Shown: positions 37,179 to 51,782, counted from the first letter of the stretch. The stretch is 64,000 nucleotides of DNA from Pseudomonas citronellolis (GCF_029335315.1 NZ_JARJLT010000099.1:1-64000); one strand, 5' to 3'. The notes: generated by a model not told the origin, from the letters alone. Translations and numbers: made by a program.

Positions 37179-38570
37179 ATGAAGAAATTCCTGCAGCTCG
37201 GCCTCGCGCTCCTCGCCTGTGGCGCCAGCCTGGCCGGCGCGGCCGCCGACAAGAGCGCCTGCAGCGGCCTCGAATGCATGGTCTGCCCGGCGCTGACCGA
37301 CCCGGCGCAGTACGCCACCGGCAACATGAAGCTGATGCGCGACATCGCCCCGGGCAAGGACCGCTGGCTGTTCCGCTCGGCCGTGGACCTGACCAACGAG
37401 TTCGGCATCCCGGCCCCGATGCGCCCGGAGTTCGCCCGGCTGATGGCCACCTTCGCCGCCCACGGCACCCACGTGGTGTTCGCCGTGCAGCCCACCCGTG
37501 GGCTGATGCACCGCGACAAGATCGACCCGCAGCGCGCCTACGGTTTCGACTACGCCAAGGCCAGCACCAGCCTGCGCGCCTTCCTCGGCCAGCTGCGCGC
37601 CGGTGGCGCCGTGGTGCCGGACGTGATGCAACTGGTGGAGCACCCGCCGCAGAAGGAATACTTCTTCCGCCGCGACCACCACTGGACCCCGGCCGGCGCC
37701 GAGGCCACCGCCAAGCTGGTCGCCGAAGAGGTGCGCCGCCAGCCGTTCTACGCGAGCCTGGCGAAGAAGAAGTACCGCACCGAGCCCGGCGTCATGGTGC
37801 CCAAGGACGGCACCATGAACCTGGCGCTGGGGCGCATCTGCGGCAACAACTACAGCTTCCAGTACACCCGCGGCTTCCAGACGGTGCCGGTGAACGACGA
37901 CGCCAGCGCGCTGTTCGACGAGGCCCCGGACCCGGAAGTGGTGCTGGTGGGCACCAGTAACTCGGCCTCCCGCGAAGACGAGAGCAAGCAGTTCAACTTC
38001 GACGGTTTCCTCAAGCAGGACCTCGACGTCGACATCCTCAACTACGCGCTGCCCGGCGCCGGCCAGGACGGCGCGCTGCTGGAGTACCTGCAGTCGCCCA
38101 ACTACTCGGTGAAGAAACCGCCGAAGATGATCATCTGGGAACTGCCGGCCAACTACCGGCTGGACAGCCCGCTGAGCTACCGCCAGCTGATCCCGGCGAT
38201 CAATGGCGGCTGCTCGGCCCTGGCGCTGGCGAAGAACAAGGTGGAGCGCACGCAGCTGAAGGTCGGCGACCGCATCGAGCTGCTGAGCAACGCCGGCGAG
38301 CAGCGCAAGGACTTCACCGGCCTGGATGGCCTGCTGGACATCAAGGTCAGCGACAAGAACGTCAAGGACTTCTACGTCATCGTCTATTACGACAACGGCG
38401 AGCGCGACAAGGTGTGGTTCCGCCGCGAGGCCATCGTCACCGGCGGCCAGTACTACCTGGAACTGAGTCGCGCCGAGAACTTCCGCAAGGCCAACCTGCT
38501 TTCGGTATTCATGGAACCGACCCAGGCCAGCGCCGGGCCGGCCTCGGTGGAGGTCCAGCTATGCCGTTGA
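37179..38570 (+). CDS. algX: Terminal alginate O-acetyltransferase AlgX
   Basis: This 463-residue secreted protein has a signal peptide (LQLGLALLACGASLAGA), an SGNH-like catalytic domain and a C-terminal carbohydrate-binding module. The catalytic residues are Asp166 and His168 in RRDHHWTP and Ser260 in VGTSNSA; P. aeruginosa uses Asp174, His176 and Ser269. It transfers acetyl groups onto the polymer and is part of the export complex. ATG 37179 gives a proper signal peptide. Another ATG at 37171 is out of frame. The stop overlaps algL by 10 bp. Confidence 0.95.
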   Translation: MKKFLQLGLALLACGASLAGAAADKSACSGLECMVCPALTDPAQYATGNMKLMRDIAPGKDRWLFRSAVDLTNEFGIPAPMRPEFARLMATFAAHGTHVVFAVQPTRGLMHRDKIDPQRAYGFDYAKASTSLRAFLGQLRAGGAVVPDVMQLVEHPPQKEYFFRRDHHWTPAGAEATAKLVAEEVRRQPFYASLAKKKYRTEPGVMVPKDGTMNLALGRICGNNYSFQYTRGFQTVPVNDDASALFDEAPDPEVVLVGTSNSASREDESKQFNFDGFLKQDLDVDILNYALPGAGQDGALLEYLQSPNYSVKKPPKMIIWELPANYRLDSPLSYRQLIPAINGGCSALALAKNKVERTQLKVGDRIELLSNAGEQRKDFTGLDGLLDIKVSDKNVKDFYVIVYYDNGERDKVWFRREAIVTGGQYYLELSRAENFRKANLLSVFMEPTQASAGPASVEVQLCR

Positions 38571-39667
38571 AACCCCTGGCCGCCGCGCTCTGCGGCCTGT
38601 GCCTGGCCGCGCAGGCGCAGGCCACCACCAGCATCTGGGCGCCCCAGGCCACGCCGCAGGCGGCGCTGCTCGGCGACTACCACGCGGTGAGCTGCGAGAA
38701 GACGCCGCCGCCGGCCTACACCGGGCCGCTGCAACTGCAGAGCAAGTACGACCAGAGCGACGTCACCAAGTCGACCCTGAGCGGCCGCCAGGACGCCTCG
38801 ACGAAGCAGATCCAGGCCCAGGTGAAGACCTACATCGGCGGCCTGATCCAGGCCTCCAAGTACTTCCAGCGGGCCAAGGACGGCGAGCGCGCGACCCTCG
38901 CCGTGGGCTGCTTCGACCAGTGGCTGGAAGCCTGGGCGCGCGGCGGAGCGCTGCTCAACCCGGACGCCAGCAGCACCGGCATGGCCGGGCGCAAGTGGGC
39001 GCTGGCGGCCATCGCCGGCAGCGTGCTGCGGGTGCAGGCGCTGAGCGATGGGCGCTTCCGCCTCTCGACGAGCGAGCGCGACTGGCTGCAGCGCCTGGCC
39101 GAGCGGGTGATCGCCGAGTACCAGCCGCGCCGCACGGCGGAGTTCCGCTACTTCAACAACCACGACTACTGGGCCGGCTGGGCGGTCTCGGCCACCGGCA
39201 TGGCGCTGGGCCGCGACGACTTCATCGCCTGGGGCGACGGCAGCCTGCGCCGCGCCTTGCAGCAGATCACCCCGTCGACCCACGGCGACTACGCCTACCT
39301 GCCGCTGGAAGTGGCGCGCGGCAAGCTGGCCTCGACCTACACCCAGTACGCCCTGGTGCCGCTGATGCTGCTGGTGGAAACCGCCGAGGCCAACGGCCGC
39401 CCGCTCAGCCCCGAGGAGCAGCGCAAGCTGCAGCAGCTGGCGACCTTCGCCGCCCGCGCGGCCATGGAGCCGGACACCCTGGACGAGCTGGGCGGCCAGT
39501 CCCAGGAAGACCCGGCCACCTACAAGCTGGTCTGGCTGCTGCCGTTCCTCGCGCGTTATCCGCAGCACCCCTGGGCGCGCAAGCTGTACCAGGAAGAGGA
39601 CGGCGAAGTGGACAACTACAGCCAGATCGGCGGCGCGATCAAACCCTTCTACCCGCGCGCGCACTGA
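38561..39667 (+). CDS. algL: Periplasmic alginate lyase AlgL
   Basis: This is a PL5-type poly(mannuronate) lyase of 368 residues with a signal peptide (PLAAALCGLCLAAQAQA). The catalytic histidine lies in YFNNHDYWAGWA (His201), and the catalytic tyrosine is within STYTQYAL (Tyr260 or Tyr263). These correspond to the His202 and Tyr256 regions of P. aeruginosa AlgL. It clears mis-exported polymer from the periplasm. It is translationally coupled to algX and followed 18 bp later by algG. Confidence 0.92.
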   Translation: MPLKPLAAALCGLCLAAQAQATTSIWAPQATPQAALLGDYHAVSCEKTPPPAYTGPLQLQSKYDQSDVTKSTLSGRQDASTKQIQAQVKTYIGGLIQASKYFQRAKDGERATLAVGCFDQWLEAWARGGALLNPDASSTGMAGRKWALAAIAGSVLRVQALSDGRFRLSTSERDWLQRLAERVIAEYQPRRTAEFRYFNNHDYWAGWAVSATGMALGRDDFIAWGDGSLRRALQQITPSTHGDYAYLPLEVARGKLASTYTQYALVPLMLLVETAEANGRPLSPEEQRKLQQLATFAARAAMEPDTLDELGGQSQEDPATYKLVWLLPFLARYPQHPWARKLYQEEDGEVDNYSQIGGAIKPFYPRAH

Positions 39668-39685
39668 TTCGAGGACGACCGCTCT

Positions 39686-41191
39686 ATGAACAACACAGGA
39701 CTACGCGCGGCCCGCCTCGGGCTGCTTCTCGGCGCTACCCTGGCCCTCGCCGGGCAGGCCCAGGCGGCCAGCTACGGCCTGGCCCAGCCGCGCCTGGAGG
39801 TGGTGGCCGGCGCCGACCTGCGCGCCGAGGCCGGCGAGCTGCGCGCGCAGCTGGAGGGCGAGCGCCTGCCGGCGCCGAACCTGCAGGCGCCGGCCGGGCG
39901 CGGCAGCGTCGCGGTGCAGCCGATGTTCTCCTCGCAGCAGGGCAGCTGGCCCTTCGAGCCCTTCGTCAACGACGGCCTGTTCCGCGCCATCGCCGGCTAC
40001 CAGGCGCACCACCCGCAGGCCCTGGTGCTCAGCGGCGGCAGCCTGACCCTGGAGCAGCTCGCCGCCAGCGTCAACGACCCGCGCATCCTGCGCCGGCACA
40101 AGGACGGCTACCTGCTCAGCTACCCGCTGGTGATCGGCCCCGGCGCGGCGCTGCTGGTGCAGGGCCAGACGCTGTACCTGTACACCTACTCCGGCACCGC
40201 GATCATCAACCAGGGCCTGCTCAGCCTGGAGAAGGCCGGTGTGGAGAGCTGGAATGGCGACAAGCCGCAATCCACCGACCGCCCGTACCGCCCGTTCATC
40301 ATGGCCTGGGCCGGCAGCCGCGTGCGCGTGGAGGACTCGACCCTGCGCCGGCTGGGCTACAACGCCAACCTGACGCGCGGCCTGACCACCGCCCGCAGCA
40401 CCCAGCAGGCGGCCACGGTGGCGCCGGCGCAGGTGCTGGTGCGCAACAGCCGCTTCGAGGACCTGTCCTCCGGGCTGGAACTGCAGGCGGCGCTGGCACG
40501 GGTGGAGGGCAACCGGTTCAGCGCCATGCAGCAGTACGCCGTGGACCTGCGCGACAGCCGCGCCGAGGTGCGCGACAACCGCATCGATGGCGTGGAGAAC
40601 AACAGCGGCATCCGCGTACGCGGCAGCTTCGCCGGGCGCCTGGCGGACAACCGCATCCTGCGCACCGCCAAGGCCGGCATCGAGGTCAACGGTTTCAGTG
40701 GCCGGCTGGCGATCAACCACAACGTGCTGGGCGAGTCGCGCGGCAACGCCATCCAGCTGCGCGACATCGCCAGCGCCGCCGACACCCGCCTGCTGCTCGA
40801 CGGCAACCTGATCGGCAACAGCCAGGGCAGCGCCATCGACGCGGCGGGCGTGGCCTCGGCCTACCTGCTGGACAACCGCATCGGCGGCAGCCCGGAGTAC
40901 GCCATCAGCGTGCGCAACCCGACGCGCCTGGCCGGGCGCCTGGTGCTTACCGGCAACCGCCTGGACGGCATCGGCAAGGCCCTGGTGCGGGTCGAAGGGG
41001 TGGACGAGGTGGTGCTCGGCGGCAACAGTTACCAGGGCAACCCGCCGTTGCAGAACATCCTCATCGGCGACCTGCTGCCGGTGCAGAGCCAGCTGCTCGA
41101 CAGCACCGTGCGCAACGCCTGCTTCGTGCGCATCGCCACCGGCGGCAGCCCCGGCGCCGCGCAACCGACGCCGGACTGCCGCGGCAGTTAG
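39686..41191 (+). CDS. algG: AlgG-like parallel beta-helix protein, epimerase signature altered
   Basis: This 501-residue secreted protein has a signal peptide (LGLLLGATLALAGQAQA). The N-terminal half matches AlgG, the mannuronan C5-epimerase (YLLSYPLVIGPGAALLVQG, YRPFIMAWAGSRVRVEDS). The C-terminal half is a right-handed beta-helix (EVRDNRIDGVENNSGIRVRG). The DPHD signature, with the catalytic histidine of AlgG, is absent. The collinear position reads DLRD (residues 287-290), so the histidine is an arginine. It may be a non-catalytic scaffold, since AlgG also protects polymer from AlgL, or it may use other residues. It is last in the cluster, overlapping the crotonase stop by 4 bp. Confidence 0.8.
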   Translation: MNNTGLRAARLGLLLGATLALAGQAQAASYGLAQPRLEVVAGADLRAEAGELRAQLEGERLPAPNLQAPAGRGSVAVQPMFSSQQGSWPFEPFVNDGLFRAIAGYQAHHPQALVLSGGSLTLEQLAASVNDPRILRRHKDGYLLSYPLVIGPGAALLVQGQTLYLYTYSGTAIINQGLLSLEKAGVESWNGDKPQSTDRPYRPFIMAWAGSRVRVEDSTLRRLGYNANLTRGLTTARSTQQAATVAPAQVLVRNSRFEDLSSGLELQAALARVEGNRFSAMQQYAVDLRDSRAEVRDNRIDGVENNSGIRVRGSFAGRLADNRILRTAKAGIEVNGFSGRLAINHNVLGESRGNAIQLRDIASAADTRLLLDGNLIGNSQGSAIDAAGVASAYLLDNRIGGSPEYAISVRNPTRLAGRLVLTGNRLDGIGKALVRVEGVDEVVLGGNSYQGNPPLQNILIGDLLPVQSQLLDSTVRNACFVRIATGGSPGAAQPTPDCRGS

Positions 41192-41973
41192 CGGCCGACG
41201 AAGTTCGCCTCGCGGCGTTCGAGGAAGGAGGCCACGCCTTCCTTGACGTCCTCGCTGCCCATCAGCGGCTGCAGGTCCGGCAGCAGCCGGCGCGCGGCTT
41301 CCGCCTCGCCCTCGGCCAGGGCCAGGCGCGCGCTGGCCAGGGTGGCGCGCACGCCCAGCGGGGCCTGGCGGGCGATGCGCTCGGCGATGCCGAGGGCCAC
41401 CGCGAAGGCCTCGTCCGGCGCCGTCACCTCCTGCACCAGGCCCATGCGCAGGGCCTCCTGGGCGCCGAATTCGTCGCCGGTCAGCAGGTAGCGCATGCTG
41501 TTGCCCCAGCCGATGTTCTGCACGAAGCGGATGGTCGCCCCGCCCACGGCGTAGATGCCGCGCTTCACCTCGATCTGGCCGAAACGCGCGTCGTCGCCGG
41601 CGACCCGCACGTCGGCGGCCAGCATCAGCTCCAGCGCGGCGGTGAAGCAGACGCCGCGCGCCGCCACCACCAGGGGCTTGCTCACCCGTCGCGCCGGGTC
41701 CAGGCCGAAGGGGTCGCAGGCGCCGGGGCGCAGCTCGGGGAAGCGGCCCTGGGCGAACTGCGGGCCCCACTTGTCCAGTTCGAGGCCGGCGCAGAAGTGG
41801 CGGCCCTCGCCGTAGAGCAGGCCGCAACGCAGCTGCTCGTCGCGCTCCAGCTCGCCATAGGCGTCGGCCAGCTCCTGGTACAGCTCGACGTCCATGGCGT
41901 TGTACTTCTCCGGACGGTTCAGCCCGATGCACAGCACATGGCCCCGGCGTTCCACTTTCAGTTTTTCGCTCAT
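41188..41973 (-). CDS. Crotonase / enoyl-CoA hydratase family protein
   Basis: This 261-residue crotonase-fold protein has the CoA-binding and oxyanion-hole segments RHFCAGLELDKWG and FTAALELMLAADVRVAG. The usual GGG before LEL is replaced by TAA, and the following QIEVKRGIYAVGGATIRF contains an acidic residue near the usual catalytic Glu position. Substrate cannot be read from sequence; hydratase, isomerase and hydrolase members look alike. It is convergent with algG with a 4-bp overlap and divergent from the multicopper oxidase gene. Confidence 0.88.
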   Translation of the reverse strand: MSEKLKVERRGHVLCIGLNRPEKYNAMDVELYQELADAYGELERDEQLRCGLLYGEGRHFCAGLELDKWGPQFAQGRFPELRPGACDPFGLDPARRVSKPLVVAARGVCFTAALELMLAADVRVAGDDARFGQIEVKRGIYAVGGATIRFVQNIGWGNSMRYLLTGDEFGAQEALRMGLVQEVTAPDEAFAVALGIAERIARQAPLGVRATLASARLALAEGEAEAARRLLPDLQPLMGSEDVKEGVASFLERREANFVGR

Positions 41974-42168
41974 GCTTCGACTCTCCACGCTGATTGCTGG
42001 CAGGCTATCCAGATAGCTTCCCGGGGCGCGGCTGTCCATGTCTGTCTTCGATTGGCTCTGGCATCGGTCGGCTTGCGACATAAGGAAGCGCCTTCGCCCT
42101 CGCCACGGCCCCGGCAAAAATGAGAAAATCTTGCATTTGCGAGATACCCGCAAGGGGATGGGGGAGAC

Positions 42169-43560
42169 ATGAGCTTTACCCGCAGACAGGTACTGGGCGG
42201 CATCGCCGGCCTCGCCGTGGTCGGCCTTGGCGCCGGCGGCGCGCGCCTGTGGCTGGCGCGCCCGCAGGTGGCGGCCGAACACGACTACGAACTGATCGCC
42301 GCGCCCATGGACCTGGAACTGGTGCCCGGGCACAAGACCCCGGCGCTGCTCTACGGCGGGCGCTTCCCCGGCTTCGAGATCCGTGCCCGGCAAGGCGACT
42401 GGCTGCGCGTGCGCTTCACCAACAAGCTCGACGAGCCGACCACCATCCACTGGCACGGCATCCGCCTGCCGATCGAGATGGACGGCGTGCCCTACATCTC
42501 GCAGCCGCCGGTGCAGCCGGGGCAGAGCTTCATCTACCAGTTCAAGACCCCGGACGCCGGCAGCTACTGGTACCACCCGCACCTGATGAGCAGCGAGCAG
42601 CTCGGCCGCGGCCTGGTCGGTCCGCTGATCATCGACGAGCGCGAGCCCAGCGGCTTCAGCCACGAGAAGATCCTCTGCCTGAAGACCTGGCACGTGGACG
42701 AGCAAGGCGCCTTCACCGCCTTCAGCGTGCCGCGCGAGGCCGCCCGCGAGGGCACCCGTGGCAGCCTGTCGACCATCAACGGGCAGAACGTGCCGGTGAT
42801 CGAGCTGCCCGCCGGGCAGGTCACCCGGGTGCGCATCCTGAACATCGACAACACCGTGACCTACCGCCTCAACCTGGCGGGTTGCGAGGCGAAGATCTAC
42901 GCCATGGACGGGCACCCGGTGCAGCCGCGGGACATGGACGAGCAGGTCTGGATCGGCCCGGGCATGCGCCTGGAGCTGGCCGTGCGCGGCCCCGCCGAGG
43001 GCGAGGAAGTGTCCCTGCGCGACGGCGTGGTGCGCCTGGGCACGCTGCGCGGCGTGGCGCCGCTCAAGGGCGGTTCGGCCGACTGGCCGGCGGCGCTGCC
43101 GGCCAACCCGGTGAGCGAGCCGGACCTGGCGAAGGCCGAGACCCTCGACTTCAAGTTCGAGTGGGTCGGCGCCATGACCGACTATTCCAAGGGCCAGGAA
43201 ACCCCGTCGTTGTGGCAGATCAACGGCGTGGCCTGGCAGGGCGGCGAGGAGCACAAGCACAACGCGCCGCCGCTGGCCAAGCTGGAACTGGGCAAGAGCT
43301 ACATCTTCACCCTGCGCAACCTGACCCAGTACCAGCACCCGATCCACCTGCACGGCATGACCTTCAAGGTGCTGGCGTCGAACCGCCGCAAGATCATCCC
43401 GTACTACAGTGATACCTACCTGCTGGGCAAGAACGAGAGCGCGAAGGTGGCGCTGGTGGCGGACAACCCCGGCCTGTGGATGTTCCACTGCCACGTCATC
43501 GACCATATGGAGACCGGCCTGATGGGCACCATCGCCGTGGGTGACGCCTGGTGCGGCTGA
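42169..43560 (+). CDS. Tat-exported multicopper oxidase (CumA/CopA-like)
   Basis: This 463-residue multicopper oxidase has a twin-arginine signal (SFTRRQVLGGIAGLAVVGLG). Copper ligands are present in all four expected segments: TIHWHGIRLP, SYWYHPHLM, HPIHLHGMTF and MFHCHVIDHMETG (the HCH for T1/T3 with axial Met). It probably oxidises Cu(I), Mn(II) or phenolics in the periplasm. In P. aeruginosa a homologous gene lies between guaA and tadA. Here it still precedes tadA but is separated from guaA by the alginate cluster. Confidence 0.93.
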   Translation: MSFTRRQVLGGIAGLAVVGLGAGGARLWLARPQVAAEHDYELIAAPMDLELVPGHKTPALLYGGRFPGFEIRARQGDWLRVRFTNKLDEPTTIHWHGIRLPIEMDGVPYISQPPVQPGQSFIYQFKTPDAGSYWYHPHLMSSEQLGRGLVGPLIIDEREPSGFSHEKILCLKTWHVDEQGAFTAFSVPREAAREGTRGSLSTINGQNVPVIELPAGQVTRVRILNIDNTVTYRLNLAGCEAKIYAMDGHPVQPRDMDEQVWIGPGMRLELAVRGPAEGEEVSLRDGVVRLGTLRGVAPLKGGSADWPAALPANPVSEPDLAKAETLDFKFEWVGAMTDYSKGQETPSLWQINGVAWQGGEEHKHNAPPLAKLELGKSYIFTLRNLTQYQHPIHLHGMTFKVLASNRRKIIPYYSDTYLLGKNESAKVALVADNPGLWMFHCHVIDHMETGLMGTIAVGDAWCG

Positions 43561-44066
43561 CCAACAGCAAGGGCCACCCGACCGTGAAGGGCCTGGCCCC
43601 GGTGATCGACCGCAGCCGTGATCGCGAATTCATGCGCGCGGCCATGGCCCTGGCCGAACAGGGCGCGGCCCTGGGCGAGGTGCCGGTGGGCGCGGTGCTG
43701 GTGCTGGACGGCCAGGTGATCGGCCGCGGCTTCAACCAGCCGATCACCGCCCACGACCCCAGCGCCCATGCCGAGATGGTCGCCATCCGCGAAGCTTCGG
43801 CGGCGGCCGGCAACTACCGGCTGCCGGGCAGCACCCTGTACGTGACCCTGGAGCCCTGCAGCATGTGCGCCGGCCTGCTGGTGCACGCGCGCATCCAGCG
43901 CCTGGTCTACGCGGCCACGGAGCCGAAGTCGGGGGTGGTCATCAGTCGCGGCGAGTTCTTCGCCCAGGACTTCCTCAACCACCGGGTGCTGGTGGAAGGC
44001 GGGGTGCTGGCGGAGGAGTGCAGCGCGATGCTCTCGGCCTTCTTCAAGGCGCGGCGCAAGGGCTAG
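43551..44066 (+). CDS. tadA: tRNA(Arg) adenosine-34 deaminase
   Basis: TadA converts A34 to inosine in tRNA-Arg(ACG). Up to 171 residues. The zinc deaminase motifs are DPSAHAEMVAIREA (HAE) and TLEPCSMCAGLL (PCxxC). The GTG at 43551 overlaps the multicopper oxidase gene by 10 bp and has no clear ribosome site. A second GTG at 43584 (MKGLAPVIDRSRD), with AAGGG upstream, would give 160 residues and fits the family N-terminus equally well. A repeat-rich gap follows. Confidence 0.94.
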   Translation: MRLTNSKGHPTVKGLAPVIDRSRDREFMRAAMALAEQGAALGEVPVGAVLVLDGQVIGRGFNQPITAHDPSAHAEMVAIREASAAAGNYRLPGSTLYVTLEPCSMCAGLLVHARIQRLVYAATEPKSGVVISRGEFFAQDFLNHRVLVEGGVLAEECSAMLSAFFKARRKG

Positions 44067-44490
44067 GGCGGGAGCCGCTGTTGCCAGCCATGGCGGCGGG
44101 TAACGGCGATTCTTTCCACCGAGCGCCATCCCTCCCGTCGTCATCCCCGCGAATGCGGGGACCCAGAGACGTCTTGTTGTTCGGTGTAGCGCGCCGCTCC
44201 GGTGCGCACGGATATTCCTCTGCGTCGTAGGGCGAATAACGCCTACGGCGTTATCCGTCGTTATCGTCGGCTCCGGCGCTCGGGCCAGCGGCGGATAACC
44301 GCGAACGGTTATTCGCCCTACGTTCCTGCGTTCACGGGAATGATGGAGTGGAAGGATGGCGCCGAGCTATCCGCTTACGCCGGACGGCCCCCTCTCCCGC
44401 TTGCGGGAGAGGGTTGCGGAGTCAATCACAGGGACCGCAGTCACCGGGAGCACCGTTAGCGAACAAGCTCGCGCCTACAAGCCGGGAGCT
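44067..44490. repeat. Repeat-filled intergenic region, no gene seen
   Basis: These 424 bp between tadA and mltF (convergent genes) are almost wholly repeats. An outer inverted pair has TCATCCCCGCGAATGCGGGG (about 44140-44166) and TTCCTGCGTTCACGGGAATG (about 44323-44346). Inside it an inverted pair of GTAGGGCGAATAACG-type elements lies at 44226-44260 and 44289-44322. A CCCTCTCCC/GGGAGAGGG palindrome is at 44390-44413, and a single AGCGAACAAGCTCGCGCCTA-type REP at 44458-44480. No ORF here resembles a protein. Confidence 0.8.
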
Positions 44491-50670
<6,180 letters not shown>

Positions 50671-50854
50671 CTAAATCAGCTTTCCGTCACAATTTTCCTA
50701 CTCCGCTGAAATTACCTTCAGAACGTGAAGGCATTCGCGCTGTCGAAATTTGCCGAGCATGACCGCTGAGTCGATAGAGGCAAAATGCCATCATTTGTGG
50801 CAGCATTGTCTCCCGACTCCCACCCCGGTCCAGTCTTCCGACACGGAGCGCCTG

Positions 50855-51172
50855 ATGTACAAACTCTGTTTCTATGTTCCCGAGAGTCACCTGGAGACGG
50901 TGAAGAAGGCGGTGTTCGCCGCCGGTGCAGGACGCATCGGTGCCTACGACAGCTGCTGCTGGCAATCCCTCGGCCAGGGCCAGTTCCGCCCGCTGCAGGG
51001 CAGCAACCCGTTCCTCGGCGCGGCCGGGCACATCGAGCAGGTGGCCGAATGGAAGGTCGAGCTGGTGGTGGCCGACGAACTGATCCACGACTCGGTCAAG
51101 GCCCTGAAGATGGCCCATCCCTACGAGACGCCGGCCTTCGAGGTCTGGCGCCTGTCGGACATGGTCTTCTGA
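50855..51172 (+). CDS. NIF3-like / YqfO-type protein
   Basis: This 105-residue protein begins MYKLCFYVPESHLETVKKAVFAAG and ends in HPYETPAFEVWRL, the pattern of the small domain in YqfO/NIF3-family proteins. Here it exists alone as a compact polypeptide. The family is linked to metal binding, but no function is established for this short form. GGAG at 50845-50848 sets ATG 50855. The upstream extension of the frame is not supported. A bidirectional terminator follows. Confidence 0.85.
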   Translation: MYKLCFYVPESHLETVKKAVFAAGAGRIGAYDSCCWQSLGQGQFRPLQGSNPFLGAAGHIEQVAEWKVELVVADELIHDSVKALKMAHPYETPAFEVWRLSDMVF

Positions 51173-51185
51173 AGCGGCAGGCATG

Positions 51186-51212
51186 AAAAAGGCGCCCGAG
51201 GGCGCCTTTTTT
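51186..51212. terminator. Bidirectional terminator between NIF3-like and L,D-transpeptidase genes
   Basis: AAAAAGGCGCC, a short CGAG loop, GGCGCC and TTTTTT form a symmetric hairpin serving both convergent genes. Confidence 0.9.
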
Positions 51213-51223
51213 CGTTCCGCCGC

Positions 51224-51724
51224 TCAGGGGCGGATTTCGATCAGCGTGCCGTCCTTGACCAGGCTCCAGACCTCGCGCATGTCCGGGTTGGTCATGGCGA
51301 TGCAGCCGTTGGTCCAGTCCAGGGACGAGAAGTACCACTCCGGGTATTCGTCGCTCTGCGGGGTGCCGTGGATCATGATCATGCCGCCGGGCGCCAGGTT
51401 CTTCTCGCGGGCGCGCACCACGTCGCGGGCGTTGGGGTAGGAGATGTGCATGGAGAGGTTGAACTTGTCGCTGGTCTTGCGCCAGTCGATCCAGTAGAAG
51501 CCCTCGGGGGTGCGGTTGTCGCCCTCGGCCAGCTTGGTGCCGCGCGGGCTCTTGCCCAGGGAGATGCGGTAGCTCTTGAGGATCTTGCCGTTGCTCAGCA
51601 GGTGCAGCTTGTGCTCGGACTTGAGCACCAGCACCTTGTCGATGCGGCCATCCAGGGTCGGCGTCGCGTTGGCCTGCGAAAAGGCGGCAAAGGTCAGGCA
51701 CAGAAAGGCAAGCAGCCAGCGCAT
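51224..51724 (-). CDS. Secreted L,D-transpeptidase (YkuD family)
   Basis: This 166-residue protein has a signal peptide (LLAFLCLTFAAFSQANA) and a YkuD domain. The catalytic motif is visible as IHGTPQSDEY with SLDWTNGCIAMTNPD, where Cys is the nucleophile and the His lies upstream. The usual S/T-H-G-C-I/V-R is here T-N-G-C-I-A, as in the ErfK-type periplasmic subgroup. It probably forms 3-3 peptidoglycan cross-links or attaches proteins to the wall. Confidence 0.9.
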   Translation of the reverse strand: MRWLLAFLCLTFAAFSQANATPTLDGRIDKVLVLKSEHKLHLLSNGKILKSYRISLGKSPRGTKLAEGDNRTPEGFYWIDWRKTSDKFNLSMHISYPNARDVVRAREKNLAPGGMIMIHGTPQSDEYPEWYFSSLDWTNGCIAMTNPDMREVWSLVKDGTLIEIRP

Positions 51725-51782
51725 GGAAAGACTATCCCCCGGATGTTCGATAAAGCGGCCGCGAACAGCGGCACTGCAAAGT

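Larger units (their letters stand above)
25325..41191 (+). other. Complete alginate-type exopolysaccharide cluster, rearranged order
   Basis: Twelve same-strand genes cover precursor synthesis (algD, algA), polymerisation and c-di-GMP control (alg8, alg44), periplasmic and outer-membrane export (algK, algE), O-acetylation (algI, algJ, algF, algX), lyase (algL) and a beta-helix protein (algG). Gaps are short (overlaps to 18 bp) except before algA (128 bp), alg8 (101 bp) and algX (53 bp). Each of those gaps contains a hairpin, dividing the cluster into D / A / 8-44-K-E-I-J-F / X-L-G. algC, which is unlinked in other pseudomonads, is not here. Confidence 0.93.

Noticed and set aside
24745-41191. 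Recent horizontal island carrying the alginate genes
   Set aside because: Codon use and GC of the alg genes match the neighbours and there is no integrase, IS or tRNA border. Only the leader is compositionally unusual.
39686-41191. algG as a pseudogene
   Set aside because: Full-length open frame, intact signal peptide and regular beta-helix repeats argue for a functional protein with a changed active site rather than decay.
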